A stretch of DNA of 64,000 nucleotides from Silvimonas soli (GCF_030035605.1 NZ_CP106736.1:3903001-3967000), one strand, 5' to 3'; shown: positions 51,967 to 61,345, counted from the first letter of the stretch. Made by a program: numbers and translations. The notes: generated by a model not told the origin, from the sequence alone.

Positions 51967-52128
51967 ATGACGATCAATGCTGTCGGTTCAACCATGCCGC
52001 AGCCACAACGGCCAGCCAGCACCAGCCGTCCTGTGGCGCAAGCCCGGCCCCAGGTCGAAACTGCACCTGCGGTAACCACCCCGGCTGCACCGCAAGCAGC
52101 CAGTGGCTCGGTAAACGTGCGTGCTTGA
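51967..52128 (+). CDS. Short Pro/Ala-rich protein (53 residues)
   Basis: ATG at 51967 with GGAG seven or so bases upstream; stop TGA at 52126-52128. The sequence begins MTINAVGSTMPQPQ, is rich in Pro, Ala, Gln, Thr and Arg and ends G-S-V-N-V-R-A. It is likely disordered, with no membrane span. Short proteins with this ending seem familiar from Neisseriales, but I know no function. A strong terminator follows 46 bases later, which supports transcription. Confidence 0.5.
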   Translation: MTINAVGSTMPQPQRPASTSRPVAQARPQVETAPAVTTPAAPQAASGSVNVRA

Positions 52129-52173
52129 GGCAACAAGGTGTGGCCGGTATAACCACTGGCCGCACTAGCAAGG

Positions 52174-52209
52174 CAAAAGGCGAACCGGCTGACTGGTTCG
52201 CCTTTTTTT
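52174..52209. terminator. Terminator after the short Pro/Ala-rich gene
   Basis: AAAGGCGAACC and GGTTCGCCTTT pair around CGGCTGACT-like loop sequence, followed by TTTTT. The next gene (52247) converges on it. Confidence 0.9.
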
Positions 52210-52246
52210 CTGGCAAAAACGGTGAACCTGGCGATGCCCTGGCAAA

Positions 52247-52804
52247 TCAGCCCAGTTGTTTCTCTACCCAGGCAGCGTAACCATTGATGAAGTTCTGCAG
52301 GAAGGTGCGACTGCGTTCGTTATTGAGTTTGCCGTTCTCGTCAAAGATATCGCCAGCGCCGCCTACATAAGCTTCGGGCTGCTGCATGCACGGCACGTCC
52401 AGAAACACCAGTGACTGGCGCAGATGGTGATTGGCCCCGAAGCCGCCCACCGCGCCGGGCGAAACGCTGACCACCGCGCCCGGTTTGCCGCTCCACACTG
52501 ATTTGCCATAAGGCCGCGAACCCACGTCGATGGCGTTTTTCAATACAGCGGGCACGGAGCGGTTGTATTCCGGCGTGACAAACAGCACGGCGTCGGCGGC
52601 TTTGACCTTGTCGCGAAAGGCAACGTAGGTGGCAGGAGGTGTGGCGTCGATATCTTCGTTGTACAACGGCAGATCACCGATCTCGACGATCTCCAGTTGC
52701 AATGATGCGGGCGCCAGTTCGGCCAGCGCCAATGCCGTTTTGCGATTCAGCGATGCTTTGCGCAAGCTGCCAACGAGGACGGCTACTTTACGGACAGTGC
52801 TCAT
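52247..52804 (-). CDS. NAD(P)H-dependent FMN reductase
   Basis: 185 residues from the ATG at 52804 with GGAG nine bases upstream; the longer frame lacks a site. The flavodoxin-like fold shows V-A-V-L-V-G-S-L-R-K-A-S-L-N-R (FMN phosphate loop) and the T-P-E-Y-N-R-S-V-P-A-V-L-K-N-A-I-D (flavin-binding) motif typical of the ChrR/YieF-like group. Such enzymes reduce quinones, chromate, azo dyes or flavin. It appears to be a single unit. Confidence 0.88.
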   Translation of the reverse strand: MSTVRKVAVLVGSLRKASLNRKTALALAELAPASLQLEIVEIGDLPLYNEDIDATPPATYVAFRDKVKAADAVLFVTPEYNRSVPAVLKNAIDVGSRPYGKSVWSGKPGAVVSVSPGAVGGFGANHHLRQSLVFLDVPCMQQPEAYVGGAGDIFDENGKLNNERSRTFLQNFINGYAAWVEKQLG

Positions 52805-53059
52805 TGCTGGGGACTCCATGGGTGAGGGAATGCTTGCCGCGCTGGCAACATGCCAGGCGGGTTGACGCTGGGCCACTTGATTCACTTTAGTTGCTGGCGC
52901 TGCACATCGCGGCAACGCGCCAGCCTCACGGTTACGGTGAGTGGTGGAACGGCGTGCTGATCAACGATCAACAAGTACGACTGACGCTGTAGCGCGCAGT
53001 TGCAATGGCCCGACGTGCCTCTCTGACCCGACTCCACGCCACCGGCCAAGCTGCGCGGA

Positions 53060-53320
53060 TTAGTGCGCCCAGTCGCTGTCTTCTATTTCGTCGTCATCCA
53101 GATCATCGTCTTCATCTTCCAGTTCGGGATGCAGGATTTCCAGCGCCTCGTCATAGGCCGAATCCAGCCCGCGGCAGTATTCCGGTTGATCCCAGCCCTC
53201 ACGCTCAAATGATTCAAGCATTTCCAGGTAAAAGTCGCGCCGCAGATCTTTATCGAGCACCGCTTTCTGTGCTGCGGTAATCAGATCTTCGAAGAGTTCA
53301 CTGCCACCTTGCCATGACAT
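53060..53320 (-). CDS. Small acidic protein of unknown function
   Basis: 86 residues from the ATG at 53320, GGAG seven or eight bases upstream. The first 55 residues are likely helical (S-W-Q-G-G-S-E-L-F-E-D-L, then F-Y-L-E-M-L-E-S-F-E-R-E-G-W). The last 20 are almost all Asp and Glu (D-E-D-D-D-L-D-D-D-E). The charge suits an RNA-mimic or chaperone-like role, which is guesswork. No partner gene is seen beside it. Confidence 0.55.
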   Translation of the reverse strand: MSWQGGSELFEDLITAAQKAVLDKDLRRDFYLEMLESFEREGWDQPEYCRGLDSAYDEALEILHPELEDEDDDLDDDEIEDSDWAH

Positions 53321-53617
53321 CGGTGTTCTCCTGTTGCACTGCGGTAAAAAACGCGCTACCGATTGTCGGGTAGTGCCTGCGCTGTGTTTCTCGCGCCAGG
53401 CCGCGTCATTACTGCGATTAAGTGGAATTGTTTCAAACGTTCATTTAAGTGCTTTCACCTACAGACACTAATTATGCGACTGGATATGTTGCATTGCAGC
53501 AAGTTAGTGGAGTAGCTTGAAGGCATTCGGAGTTTTTGCTCGCCCCATGCGACAGGCGTGGTGGCAAAAAGTGCGATATCCGATGCGGTTTTCGTGTTTT
53601 GTGCAAGGAGATCAATC

Positions 53618-53875
53618 ATGCAACAGCATCAGGGCTATCTAATCGAAACAGGCGCCGAGCTAGATGTAGAAACGCTGGAGTGGTATCCCACGTTGTCTAT
53701 TGGCGTGGCCACCGACGGCGTTGACCCGCAGTTTGTTTTTCCGTGGCAGCGCGTCTCCAAACCGACCGAATACTGGTCCGAAGCAGCGGCCAACGCCGAG
53801 GCCCTGAGGGTGGCGCGGCATATTATCGAGTCCGGCAAATTGCCGGCCCGCCACAGCCAGCGGGCGCTTGCCTGA
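53618..53875 (+). CDS. Small protein of unknown function
   Basis: 85 residues from the ATG at 53618, with AAGGAG seven bases upstream. Sequence features are E-W-Y-P-T-L-S-I-G-V-A-T-D-G-V-D-P and W-Q-R-V-S-K-P-T-E-Y-W-S-E-A. A beta strand pair followed by a helix is likely. A terminator follows closely, so it is a stand-alone transcript. No family is recognised. Confidence 0.55.
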   Translation: MQQHQGYLIETGAELDVETLEWYPTLSIGVATDGVDPQFVFPWQRVSKPTEYWSEAAANAEALRVARHIIESGKLPARHSQRALA

Positions 53876-53902
53876 ACCGCTGAATCGGGTGGTGCGGACA
53901 TG

Positions 53903-53938
53903 AAAAGGCGGACCAGATGGTCCGCCTTTCTGTTTTTG
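53903..53938 (+). terminator. Terminator after the 85-residue protein gene
   Basis: AAAGGCGGACC and GGTCCGCCTTT pair around a short loop, followed by CTGTTTTTG. Confidence 0.8.
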
Positions 53939-54000
53939 CTCATCGCCTGCTCATCTCTATATTCGTCTGTATTCGTGCCAGCTGGTGCTGCGGTCGGGGT

Positions 54001-54228
54001 TTACTGAGCCAGCAAGGGCTGCAGCAAATCCGGGCCTTTAACGGTCAGATGCAACAACATGTGCTCGGCTTTGCGCATGCTGGCATAAGGGCCGCCCACT
54101 TCTTGGCCGTGCTGAAACAGATACAAACCGGCAAAGCGGCCGATGCCTGTCTCATCGACATGCACGCATTCCCGCAGTTCGTAGCCTTCGTCCTTTCTCC
54201 AGGTTCTGGACCAACGTGTCAGCGCCAT
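54001..54228 (-). CDS. Small protein of unknown function
   Basis: 75 residues from the ATG at 54228 with GGGAG seven bases upstream. It starts MALTRWSRTWRKDEGYELREC, has no signal peptide, and carries alternating polar/aromatic strands (F-A-G-L-Y-L-F-Q-H-G-Q-E-V-G-G-P-Y) and a final helix. It could be a small alpha-beta protein. I recognise no family. Confidence 0.5.
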   Translation of the reverse strand: MALTRWSRTWRKDEGYELRECVHVDETGIGRFAGLYLFQHGQEVGGPYASMRKAEHMLLHLTVKGPDLLQPLLAQ

Positions 54229-54662
54229 TTGTGTTCTCCCGATCTAGCCAAAAGCCATCATCCCGCGCGAAATGCACAGCGGGCATAGGTGCGGCAGATG
54301 CCGAAGGCTCGCTGACCTGGCGGGCATCAGAAGCCGCCGTGGTTGCAGCGAGGATTACGCCTGCCAGAAGTGCACATCAACCGGTGACATTCTTGCGCGA
54401 GCGATACGCAAAACACGGGCTGATACCTGGCTGGGCTTTTCTTTCATACCTGTAAAGATATAGCCAATATTTTGGTAGTGGGGGATGCCGCATCGCACCA
54501 TAACCGGCCTGGCCCGCATTCCAGCTAGACATGCTCCCGACATACGGTACGTGAACGCACGTCATCACGGCGATTTCTACCTTTTGATACGCCCACCAGG
54601 AAGATTCTGAAAGAGTGCTCAGGTAATATGACGTCTGCCTGGTCCTTTCTGTCTTTATTCCC
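54229..54662. other. Gene-free stretch before the bestrophin gene
   Basis: 434 bases. Several short frames cross it, none with a ribosome site and a recognisable protein. A minus-strand frame near 54230-54370 reads like a signal peptide but is preceded by a stop and has no start codon. Promoters for the flanking genes must lie here. Confidence 0.4.
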
Positions 54663-55580
54663 ATGATTATTCGTCCCCACGCCCACTGGTTGCGCTTGTT
54701 GTTTGTCTGGCGCGGTTCGGTGTTGAGTCGCTTGCTGGAACGATTGACGCTGGTCTGCGCCGTGTCTGTGCTGGCTGTTTTGGCCCGCGGCTGGTGGACC
54801 GCTGAATTTGCCAATTCGTCATTGAGTATTCCGCCCTTTACCCTGATGGGCATTGCTCTGGCGATTTTTCTGGGCTTTCGTAATTCGGTAAGTTACGAGC
54901 GCTATTGGGAGGCGCGCAAGCTGTGGGGCGGTTTGTTGGTAACGGCCCGATCCATCACCCGCCAGGTCAGTTCCAGCGCGCCGCACTCAGCCACAGGTAC
55001 GGCTCTGAGCAAGGGCATGGTCGCGTGCGCCTACGCGTTGCAAGGGCAATTGCGTGGTAACGATACCTGGGCAGACGTACAACGTTTGCTGCCGCCCGAG
55101 TGCTGGCCCGCGCTGCAGCAGGCAAGCTTCAAATCCGCGTTTATCTTGCAATGGTTGGGTGAGCAGGCTGGCCAGATGCGCCGTGCTGGCGAGCTGACCG
55201 ACTGGCAATGGCAGGCGGTGGATCACAACTTCAATACGGTGTCGGAGATCATTGGCGGCTGCGAACGTATTGCCGGTACGCCGATTCCGTTCAGTTATCG
55301 CGTGCTGCTCAATCGCACCATCACCTTGTATTGCATGTTGTTGCCGATTGGCCTGGCCACCAGCATAGGCTGGTTAACGCCGCTGATTTCCACCTTTGTG
55401 GCGTATACCTATCTGGCGCTGGACGTGATCGGTGAAGAGCTGGAAGAGCCTTTTGGCACCGAACCCAATGATCTGCCACTGGCGGCGTTATGCCACACCA
55501 TCGAAGCGGCCACCTTTGAGGTACTGGGCGAACCGCTGGCTGTGACCGCACCGCTGCCGGACAACTACATTCTGCGTTGA
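54663..55580 (+). CDS. Bestrophin-like channel (UPF0187/YneE family)
   Basis: 305 residues. The N-terminus has I-R-P-H-A-H-W-L-R-L-L-F-V-W-R-G-S-V-L, then I-P-P-F-T-L-M-G-I-A-L-A-I-F-L-G-F-R-N-S-V-S-Y-E-R-Y-W-E-A-R-K-L-W-G, the family signature. Further membrane segments lie at 215-265, and E-L-E-E-P-F-G-x-x-x-N-D-L-P near 270-283 is also typical. Bacterial members form pentameric ion channels in the inner membrane. The ribosome site is poor. It is not linked to other genes. Confidence 0.9.
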   Translation: MIIRPHAHWLRLLFVWRGSVLSRLLERLTLVCAVSVLAVLARGWWTAEFANSSLSIPPFTLMGIALAIFLGFRNSVSYERYWEARKLWGGLLVTARSITRQVSSSAPHSATGTALSKGMVACAYALQGQLRGNDTWADVQRLLPPECWPALQQASFKSAFILQWLGEQAGQMRRAGELTDWQWQAVDHNFNTVSEIIGGCERIAGTPIPFSYRVLLNRTITLYCMLLPIGLATSIGWLTPLISTFVAYTYLALDVIGEELEEPFGTEPNDLPLAALCHTIEAATFEVLGEPLAVTAPLPDNYILR

Positions 55581-55598
55581 ACGAGCGGGGCGACTGGC

Positions 55599-56561
55599 TC
55601 AGGCGTCGCTAGCGAGTTGCATTGCAGCCTGGGCGTGCTGGGCTGGATGCTCGGTCGGCTCGGTGGCGGCAGCAAAATGCGCGGCCAGCAGCGGCACCAG
55701 GCGGGCGCAAACTCCGGGCGGCATATCGTGCGCCATGCCGAGAATCTCTTCAAACTGCGCACCCGGTATCTTGCGCGCCGTGTCGCGGCCACAGGCAATG
55801 GGCACCAGCGGGTCGTCGCTGCCATGCACCACCAGCGTAGGTGCGGTGATATGAGCCAGCAGCGGGCTGCGATCCGGGCTGGCTACAACGGCCATCAACT
55901 GGCGCAGCACGCCTTGCGGATAAATCGAACGCTCCAGGCTTTTGCCGATACGCTCCCGCTGCATTTCAGGTGCAGTTTCAAAGCCGGGGCTATGCAATAC
56001 CCGCCAGTTTTCCTGCAGAAAATCGATCAGTGCCTCGCGCTGCGCCGGGTGATAAAGCCTGGCAGGCGTGCCGCGCAATAGCGCTATTTGTGCGGCCTTG
56101 GTCGGGCCGGGCAGGGTACGGTCCCCCGTGGTGCTCATGATGCTGGTCAGTGACAGCGTCCGCTGCGGCGCCTGAATGGCCAGCAGTTGCGCGATCATGC
56201 CGCCCATTGATGCGCCAACGATATGCGCTTGCTGTATATGCAAAGCGTCCAGCAAACCCAGACTGTCACGCGCCATATCTGCCAGCGAATACGGCGGACG
56301 AATCGGCAAGCCCAGTTTGTGTTTCATGGCCGCCCACAGCAATTTGGGCTTGCCCAGATGATCCAGATGCGACGACAGACCGACATCTCGGTTATCAAAG
56401 CGGATCACAAAATAGCCCTGTGCCGCCAGCGACCGGCAAAAATCCTCCGGCCAGCCGAGCAACTGCATACCCAAACCCATAATCAGCAGCACAGCCGGAT
56501 CAGCCGGGTCGCCAAAGGTTTCGTATTCGAGTTCGATATGATTGGCAGCAACGTGGGTCAT
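55599..56561 (-). CDS. Alpha/beta hydrolase
   Basis: 320 residues. The nucleophile elbow is G-A-S-M-G-G with Ser near 117, the oxyanion region L-L-I-M-G-L-G, the acid D in H-G-S-D-D-P and the His in G-M-A-H-D. This resembles lipolytic or TesA/aclacinomycin-methylesterase-like hydrolases. No signal peptide. The substrate is unknown. It follows the sugar operon on the same strand, 105 bases later, but no clear functional tie exists. Confidence 0.85.
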   Translation of the reverse strand: MTHVAANHIELEYETFGDPADPAVLLIMGLGMQLLGWPEDFCRSLAAQGYFVIRFDNRDVGLSSHLDHLGKPKLLWAAMKHKLGLPIRPPYSLADMARDSLGLLDALHIQQAHIVGASMGGMIAQLLAIQAPQRTLSLTSIMSTTGDRTLPGPTKAAQIALLRGTPARLYHPAQREALIDFLQENWRVLHSPGFETAPEMQRERIGKSLERSIYPQGVLRQLMAVVASPDRSPLLAHITAPTLVVHGSDDPLVPIACGRDTARKIPGAQFEEILGMAHDMPPGVCARLVPLLAAHFAAATEPTEHPAQHAQAAMQLASDA

Positions 56562-56666
56562 GGTGGGATGTGGTAGTGGGCCAATGCTTATAGATTGCGT
56601 GAATCACCCGGCTACGTCCACCCCAGGAATTGCTATCGGTTGCGTGATAAATACACGGCAGCGATG

Positions 56667-57683
56667 TCAGGTGTCTGACTGGCCCGGCCCTGCAGCCACG
56701 CTGATCCGGTATTGCAGCGTGACCGGTTTACCCGCATGGAGCTGCAGGCCGCGCCCGGCCAGCGGATGGCCAGCGGGTGGCCGTACCACACCGCCCAGTT
56801 CAAACACGCCATTGACCGGCTCGATACCCAAGGCAAAATTGCGGCCCAACCACGGCGCCTGGTCCCGCCCGCCATTGCTGATCCACAAAACGGCATCGGG
56901 TAACTGGCTGGCGTCCCAGTTCAGGGTTACCACTACGTTTTCTTGCTGATAATGCAGTGCAAATTCACCATCGCAATCCACCAGTTGCAGCAATTCTTCG
57001 CACGGCTGCGCCATGGGCAGATGGCTGAAGTCGTGCGTGCCACCATTCAGACCAGGCAGTGCGGCCAGATCGTGCGCCAGCTTGCTGTGGGCCAGTTGCG
57101 AGCTGGGTTCAAAAGGCATCGGGAAGGTAACCGCCCTGGCGAAAGTTCCCGGGCGCAAACTCAAACTGCCGACTTCTTTGGGGACCCGAAAAGTAGGGTG
57201 CAAGGCAACCGGCATGATCGTAGCTGCGCGCGGCAAGATGCGCAGGCTGATCTCCAGCGCCGGGCTGTGCGGGTCGGCTTTGATCTCCCGGCGCAAGCTG
57301 GCGATGGCCGAGTCGGCAGGGTAGTCGATGCCCAGCACAATGCGGTTGGCGTCGCGTTCCAGTAACTGCCATTCCTGGTTGGCACCGGGCCCGTGAATCT
57401 GTTGATAGGCCGGATCTTCCGGCCGGTGAATGGTCCAGCCGGGGGCGAGTTCGGTCGGGGTTTCGACCCGACTGAACGGCACGCAAGGCCATTCTCCACG
57501 CATGCTGCGCAGCAAGCCGGGTAGCGCTGGATCGCAAGCCCACGGTGCCACGTAAAACGGTTGAAAATGGCGCTCTTCAGACAGGCGAAAATAAACCGGC
57601 CCCAGCATGCCGCCCAGTGCTTTGATGCACGCGGTGCCATGCGGCCAGACCAGTTGCCAGTTGCCAGGGGTGTCACTGTGCAT
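56667..57683 (-). CDS. Aldose-epimerase-like sugar-binding protein
   Basis: 338 residues from the ATG at 57683; a longer frame to 57872 overlaps the kinase in another frame and has no support. It looks like a beta-sandwich of the galactose-mutarotase superfamily (R-I-L-P-R-A-A-T-I-M-P-V-A-L-H-P-T-F-R, S-N-G-G-R near the end, and G-R-N-F-A-L-G-I-E-P). The second half has F-E-L-G-G-V-V-R-P-P-A, common in such proteins. Its start overlaps the kinase stop by 11 bases, so it belongs to the same operon. The exact activity is unclear. Confidence 0.6.
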   Translation of the reverse strand: MHSDTPGNWQLVWPHGTACIKALGGMLGPVYFRLSEERHFQPFYVAPWACDPALPGLLRSMRGEWPCVPFSRVETPTELAPGWTIHRPEDPAYQQIHGPGANQEWQLLERDANRIVLGIDYPADSAIASLRREIKADPHSPALEISLRILPRAATIMPVALHPTFRVPKEVGSLSLRPGTFARAVTFPMPFEPSSQLAHSKLAHDLAALPGLNGGTHDFSHLPMAQPCEELLQLVDCDGEFALHYQQENVVVTLNWDASQLPDAVLWISNGGRDQAPWLGRNFALGIEPVNGVFELGGVVRPPAGHPLAGRGLQLHAGKPVTLQYRISVAAGPGQSDT

Positions 57684-58608
57684 GCGGAGATTCCGTGATC
57701 TGTTGCGCCAGCAGGCTGCTGACTTCCTCCCAACAAGGGGCATAGGCGCCAGTTCTGGTGGCGACCAGTGCCGCTGTGGCGGCAGCGAAACGCAGGTGAG
57801 TGGCGGGGGCAGCGTCTGGCTGGCGCAGCAGACTGGCCATCCAGCCGCCCATGGCCGCATCGCCGCAGCCAACCGTGTCAGTCACGGTGACAGGGAAAGC
57901 CGGTTGCATGTATTCGATCCCATCACAGAACAAGCTCATTCCTGCGGCGCCACGTGTCACCATGATCTGCGCAAAAGGTGCCAGCGCCCGTAGATGGGCG
58001 ATAGCCTCACGCTGGTTAATGCCAGGAAACAGGTGCTGCAAGTCTTCGTCGGACACCTTGAGATAATCTGCGATGCCAGCCATGACATGAAAAGTGTCAC
58101 GATAGGCGGCGTGGGTCATCAGATTGCGCCAGTTCGGGTCAAATGCGATGCGCTTGCCGGCCAGATGCGCAGCCAATGCCACTTCAACCAATTTGCTGGC
58201 CAGCGGCTCTCGCGCCAGGCTGATACAGCCAAAGTGCAGAATCTGGGCGGCGCTACGCCAGCCGACGGGTAAACGGTCTGGATCAAACCACAAGTCGGCA
58301 CTGCCTTCGCCGATAAAGAAGTATTCCGGCGGTTGCGTAGACGGCACCATTGCCAGTAGCGGCGGCGCATCGAAGCGCTGGGTAAAGCGCATATCCAGCC
58401 CGGCTTCGGCGGCCAGCATGTAGAGGGCATCGCCAAACAGATCATTGCTGACAGAACCGGCATAACCAGCGGCAACGCCCAGACGGACGCCAACGCAAGC
58501 CACATTCCAGCAGGCGCCGCCAGGTTGCGCGGCCCAGCGGCCATCGCTTTGCCGGATAAAATCGGTAAGTGCTTCGCCAAATACGACGTAAGCGGGCAGG
58601 GTCGACAT
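57673..58608 (-). CDS. PfkB-family sugar kinase (fructokinase-like)
   Basis: 311 residues with GGAG before the ATG at 58608. It has the N-terminal G-E-A-L-T-D-F and G-G-A-C-W-N-V-A motifs, and the catalytic Asp in D-T-V-G-C-G-D-A near 250-260 (the usual form is G-A-G-D). The enzyme would phosphorylate a hexose or ribose after import. Its position after the RbsBAC-like transporter genes suggests fructose or another ketose or pentose, but this is inferred. Confidence 0.88.
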   Translation of the reverse strand: MSTLPAYVVFGEALTDFIRQSDGRWAAQPGGACWNVACVGVRLGVAAGYAGSVSNDLFGDALYMLAAEAGLDMRFTQRFDAPPLLAMVPSTQPPEYFFIGEGSADLWFDPDRLPVGWRSAAQILHFGCISLAREPLASKLVEVALAAHLAGKRIAFDPNWRNLMTHAAYRDTFHVMAGIADYLKVSDEDLQHLFPGINQREAIAHLRALAPFAQIMVTRGAAGMSLFCDGIEYMQPAFPVTVTDTVGCGDAAMGGWMASLLRQPDAAPATHLRFAAATAALVATRTGAYAPCWEEVSSLLAQQITESPHAQ

Positions 58609-58746
58609 GATGCTCTCCTGGCAAATTGCGGCGTGCAGTGGCCCGCATGCTGCGTTTGCGGCAAGGTCGGAAAAACAAACGGAGAATGCGGGGCCGGTCA
58701 GGCAAGGCTCCGGCCCACGATCATTGGGGGTGGAGCGTGCGGAATA

Positions 58747-59784
58747 TCAGTTGGTGCTCGACTGCTGCTGACGCCATTTATCCAGCATGACTGCCAGCAC
58801 AATCACCACGCCCTTGGCCACGTATTGCCAGAAACTGGACAAGCCCACGATAGTCAGGCCGTTGTTCATTACGCCGATAATCAATGCGCCAATCACGGTG
58901 CCCCAGATCGAGCCGACGCCACCCATCAAACTGGTGCCGCCCAACACGACCGCGGCGATGGCATCCAGCTCATAACCGGTGCCCCAGTTGCCATTGGCGC
59001 CATACAAGCGGGACGCGCTCATGGCACCGCCGACGCCAGAGAACAGGCCGTTGATGGCATACACGAACATCAGCACGGCGCTGACGCGAATACCGGTCAA
59101 GCGTGCGGCTTGCGGGTTGCCACCCACGGCATAGATATGTAGCCCCAAGACAGTCTGGCGCAGGATGAACCAGCTGATCAGCACTACGCCGATCGCTACC
59201 CAGATCAGCCACGGCACGCCCAGAAAATTGCTGTTACCCAGCCATTCAAACGAGGGAATGTCGCGGTTGAGTACGGTGGTGCCATCGGCAAACAGGTAGG
59301 CCGCACCGCGCAAGGCAGTCATGGTGCCCAGGGTGACCACAAACGGGTTGATCTTGAACCCGGCCACCATCACACCGTTGAGCGCACCCATGACCAGCCC
59401 GGACAGCAAGAACACTGGCAAAGCCATGGCCGCCATGTGTCCCGGCAGTGACGCCAGCATGCCCAGTACCGCCGATACCGCCAGAATTGAACCCACCGAC
59501 AGATCGATCCCCGCCGTGAGAATGACAAATGTCATCCCGCAAGCCAGCACCAGATTGATGGAGGTCTGACGCAAGATGTTCATGGTGTTGCCGGTGGTCA
59601 TGAAGTTCGATGTGCCGTCATCACTGAGGTAACGCGTCAGGAAATAGAACGCGATATACATCAATACCAGCACCGGCAACATGCCGACGCGGTTGAATAT
59701 TTCTTTGAAACCCATATGGGTTTTGGGCTGGCTGGGCGCCGGAGTAACTGGCGCCAGGCCGTTGGCAGAAAGAGGGTTGGCCAT
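58747..59784 (-). CDS. Sugar ABC transporter permease, RbsC/FrcC type
   Basis: 345 residues from the ATG at 59784. About eight to ten membrane segments; motifs G-M-T-F-V-I-L-T-A-G-I-D-L-S-V-G and E-L-D-A-I-A-A-V-V-L-G-G-T-S-L-M-G-G identify the RbsC family. One permease gene is enough for the homodimer. AAGGA lies upstream. The operon order is binding protein, ATPase, permease, kinase, epimerase-like. Confidence 0.92.
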   Translation of the reverse strand: MANPLSANGLAPVTPAPSQPKTHMGFKEIFNRVGMLPVLVLMYIAFYFLTRYLSDDGTSNFMTTGNTMNILRQTSINLVLACGMTFVILTAGIDLSVGSILAVSAVLGMLASLPGHMAAMALPVFLLSGLVMGALNGVMVAGFKINPFVVTLGTMTALRGAAYLFADGTTVLNRDIPSFEWLGNSNFLGVPWLIWVAIGVVLISWFILRQTVLGLHIYAVGGNPQAARLTGIRVSAVLMFVYAINGLFSGVGGAMSASRLYGANGNWGTGYELDAIAAVVLGGTSLMGGVGSIWGTVIGALIIGVMNNGLTIVGLSSFWQYVAKGVVIVLAVMLDKWRQQQSSTN

Positions 59785-59830
59785 GATGATGTCCTTGATT
59801 CGGTGTTGCGTGATCAGTGTTCGGTGCGCG

Positions 59831-61345
59831 TCAGGCGGGTTCGGCAATGCGTTCGGGCACAGCCAGCGTGGCGTAGGTCATGATGGTTTCCTGGTTGATT
59901 GCTGCGCCAGTGACTTCGCCTGTTACATGGCCTTCGCGCATGACAACAACGCGATCACAAATGCCAATGACCTCGGGTAGTTCGCTGGAAATCACCACTA
60001 CCGCTACACCGCTGGCAGCCAGTTGGCTGATGATGCGGTAGATCTCGCTCTTGGCACCGACGTCTACACCACGTGTGGGTTCGTCCAGAATCAGCACCCG
60101 CGGCTTGATAGCCAGCCAGCGAGCCAGCAACAGTTTTTGCTGGTTACCGCCGGACAAACCACCGACGATGCCGTCCGGCCCTGGTACTTTCACGGAAAGT
60201 TGCTTGATGGCGTCTTGCGTCAGCTTGCGCAGCGCCTTGTGGTTCAACAGGCCAAAACGCGAGTTTTGCTGCAGTACGCTCATGGTGGTGTTGGCCAGCG
60301 CCGACAACTGCAAAAACAACCCCTGGCCTTTGCGGTCTTCCGGCAGATAGCCAATCCCCAGTTTCATTGCGTCCAGTGGTTCGCGGATTTGCGCCGCCTT
60401 GCCGTCCACCATGATTTCACCGGCAAGCATGGGATCAGCGCCAAAAATGATCCGCGCCAGTTCAGTGCGACCAGCACCCACCAGACCGGCCAGCCCCAGT
60501 ACTTCCCCGGAACACACATGAAACGATGCATCGTTGATCTTGCCGCTGCGCACGTTACGCACTTCCAGGCGCACTGGCCCCGGGGCAGCTGTTTCGCGGC
60601 GCTGGTAGAAATCGTCGAGCGGGCGGCCGACCATCATCTGGATCACGCGTTCGGGCACGGCTTCGGCGCGCAGCAGCGTGCCCACATAGCCGCCATCGCG
60701 CATCACCGCCACGCGATCAGCCAGTTCGGTCATCTCAGCCATGCGGTGGCTGATATAGACAATGGCAATGCCATCGGCACGCAAGCGGCGGATCACCTCA
60801 AACAGGCGCTCCGTTTCGCGGTCTGACAGGGCGGCGGTGGGCTCGTCCATGATCAGTACGCGGCTTTTGTGGATCAGCGAGCGGGCGATTTCCACCTGCT
60901 GCTGGTCGGCAATACCCAATGAGCCCGCCAGCGTGTCAGCACTGAAGCGCGCACCTAGCGAGGCCAATACCTCGGTGGTGCGATTGCGCATTGTGGTCAG
61001 ATCAACCCGGCCAAAACGGCCTTTGGGTTCGCTGCCCATAAACACGTTTTGCGCCACGGTCATGTGCGGCGCGACGGCCAGTTCTTGATAAATCAGATTG
61101 ATCCCGGCCGCGCGGGCATCGCCGGGAGAGTTGAGTTTGACCACTTGCCCGCCAAGGCGGATCTCACCGGCATCGGGTTGGTAAACGCCGGACAGCACCT
61201 TCATCAAGGTGCTTTTGCCCGCGCCGTTCTCGCCCATCAAGGCCAGAACTTCGTGACTGCGCACTTGCAGCGCAACGTCATTCAGCGCTTTGGTGGCGCC
61301 GAAACGTTTGCTGATGTGCTCCATTTCCAGAACAATTTCGTTCAT
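59831..61345 (-). CDS. Sugar ABC transporter ATPase, RbsA/FrcA type
   Basis: 504 residues with GGAG upstream of the ATG. Two ABC domains: the first has Walker A GENGAGKST near 38-46 and L-I-M-D-E-P-T-A-A-L-S; the second has a degenerate Walker A and LSGGNQQK, then L-D-E-P-T-R-G-V-D-V-G-A-K. It energises the permease that follows. It is a clear paralogue of the YtfR-like protein encoded at 38572. Confidence 0.93.
   Translation of the reverse strand: MNEIVLEMEHISKRFGATKALNDVALQVRSHEVLALMGENGAGKSTLMKVLSGVYQPDAGEIRLGGQVVKLNSPGDARAAGINLIYQELAVAPHMTVAQNVFMGSEPKGRFGRVDLTTMRNRTTEVLASLGARFSADTLAGSLGIADQQQVEIARSLIHKSRVLIMDEPTAALSDRETERLFEVIRRLRADGIAIVYISHRMAEMTELADRVAVMRDGGYVGTLLRAEAVPERVIQMMVGRPLDDFYQRRETAAPGPVRLEVRNVRSGKINDASFHVCSGEVLGLAGLVGAGRTELARIIFGADPMLAGEIMVDGKAAQIREPLDAMKLGIGYLPEDRKGQGLFLQLSALANTTMSVLQQNSRFGLLNHKALRKLTQDAIKQLSVKVPGPDGIVGGLSGGNQQKLLLARWLAIKPRVLILDEPTRGVDVGAKSEIYRIISQLAASGVAVVVISSELPEVIGICDRVVVMREGHVTGEVTGAAINQETIMTYATLAVPERIAEPA

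Noticed and set aside
53060..53875. A toxin-antitoxin pair made of the acidic protein and the 85-residue protein
   Set aside because: The genes are divergent with about 300 bases between them, and neither resembles a known toxin or a DNA-binding antitoxin.
54229..54380. A minus-strand frame that reads like a signal peptide
   Set aside because: It has no start codon after the preceding stop and no ribosome site.
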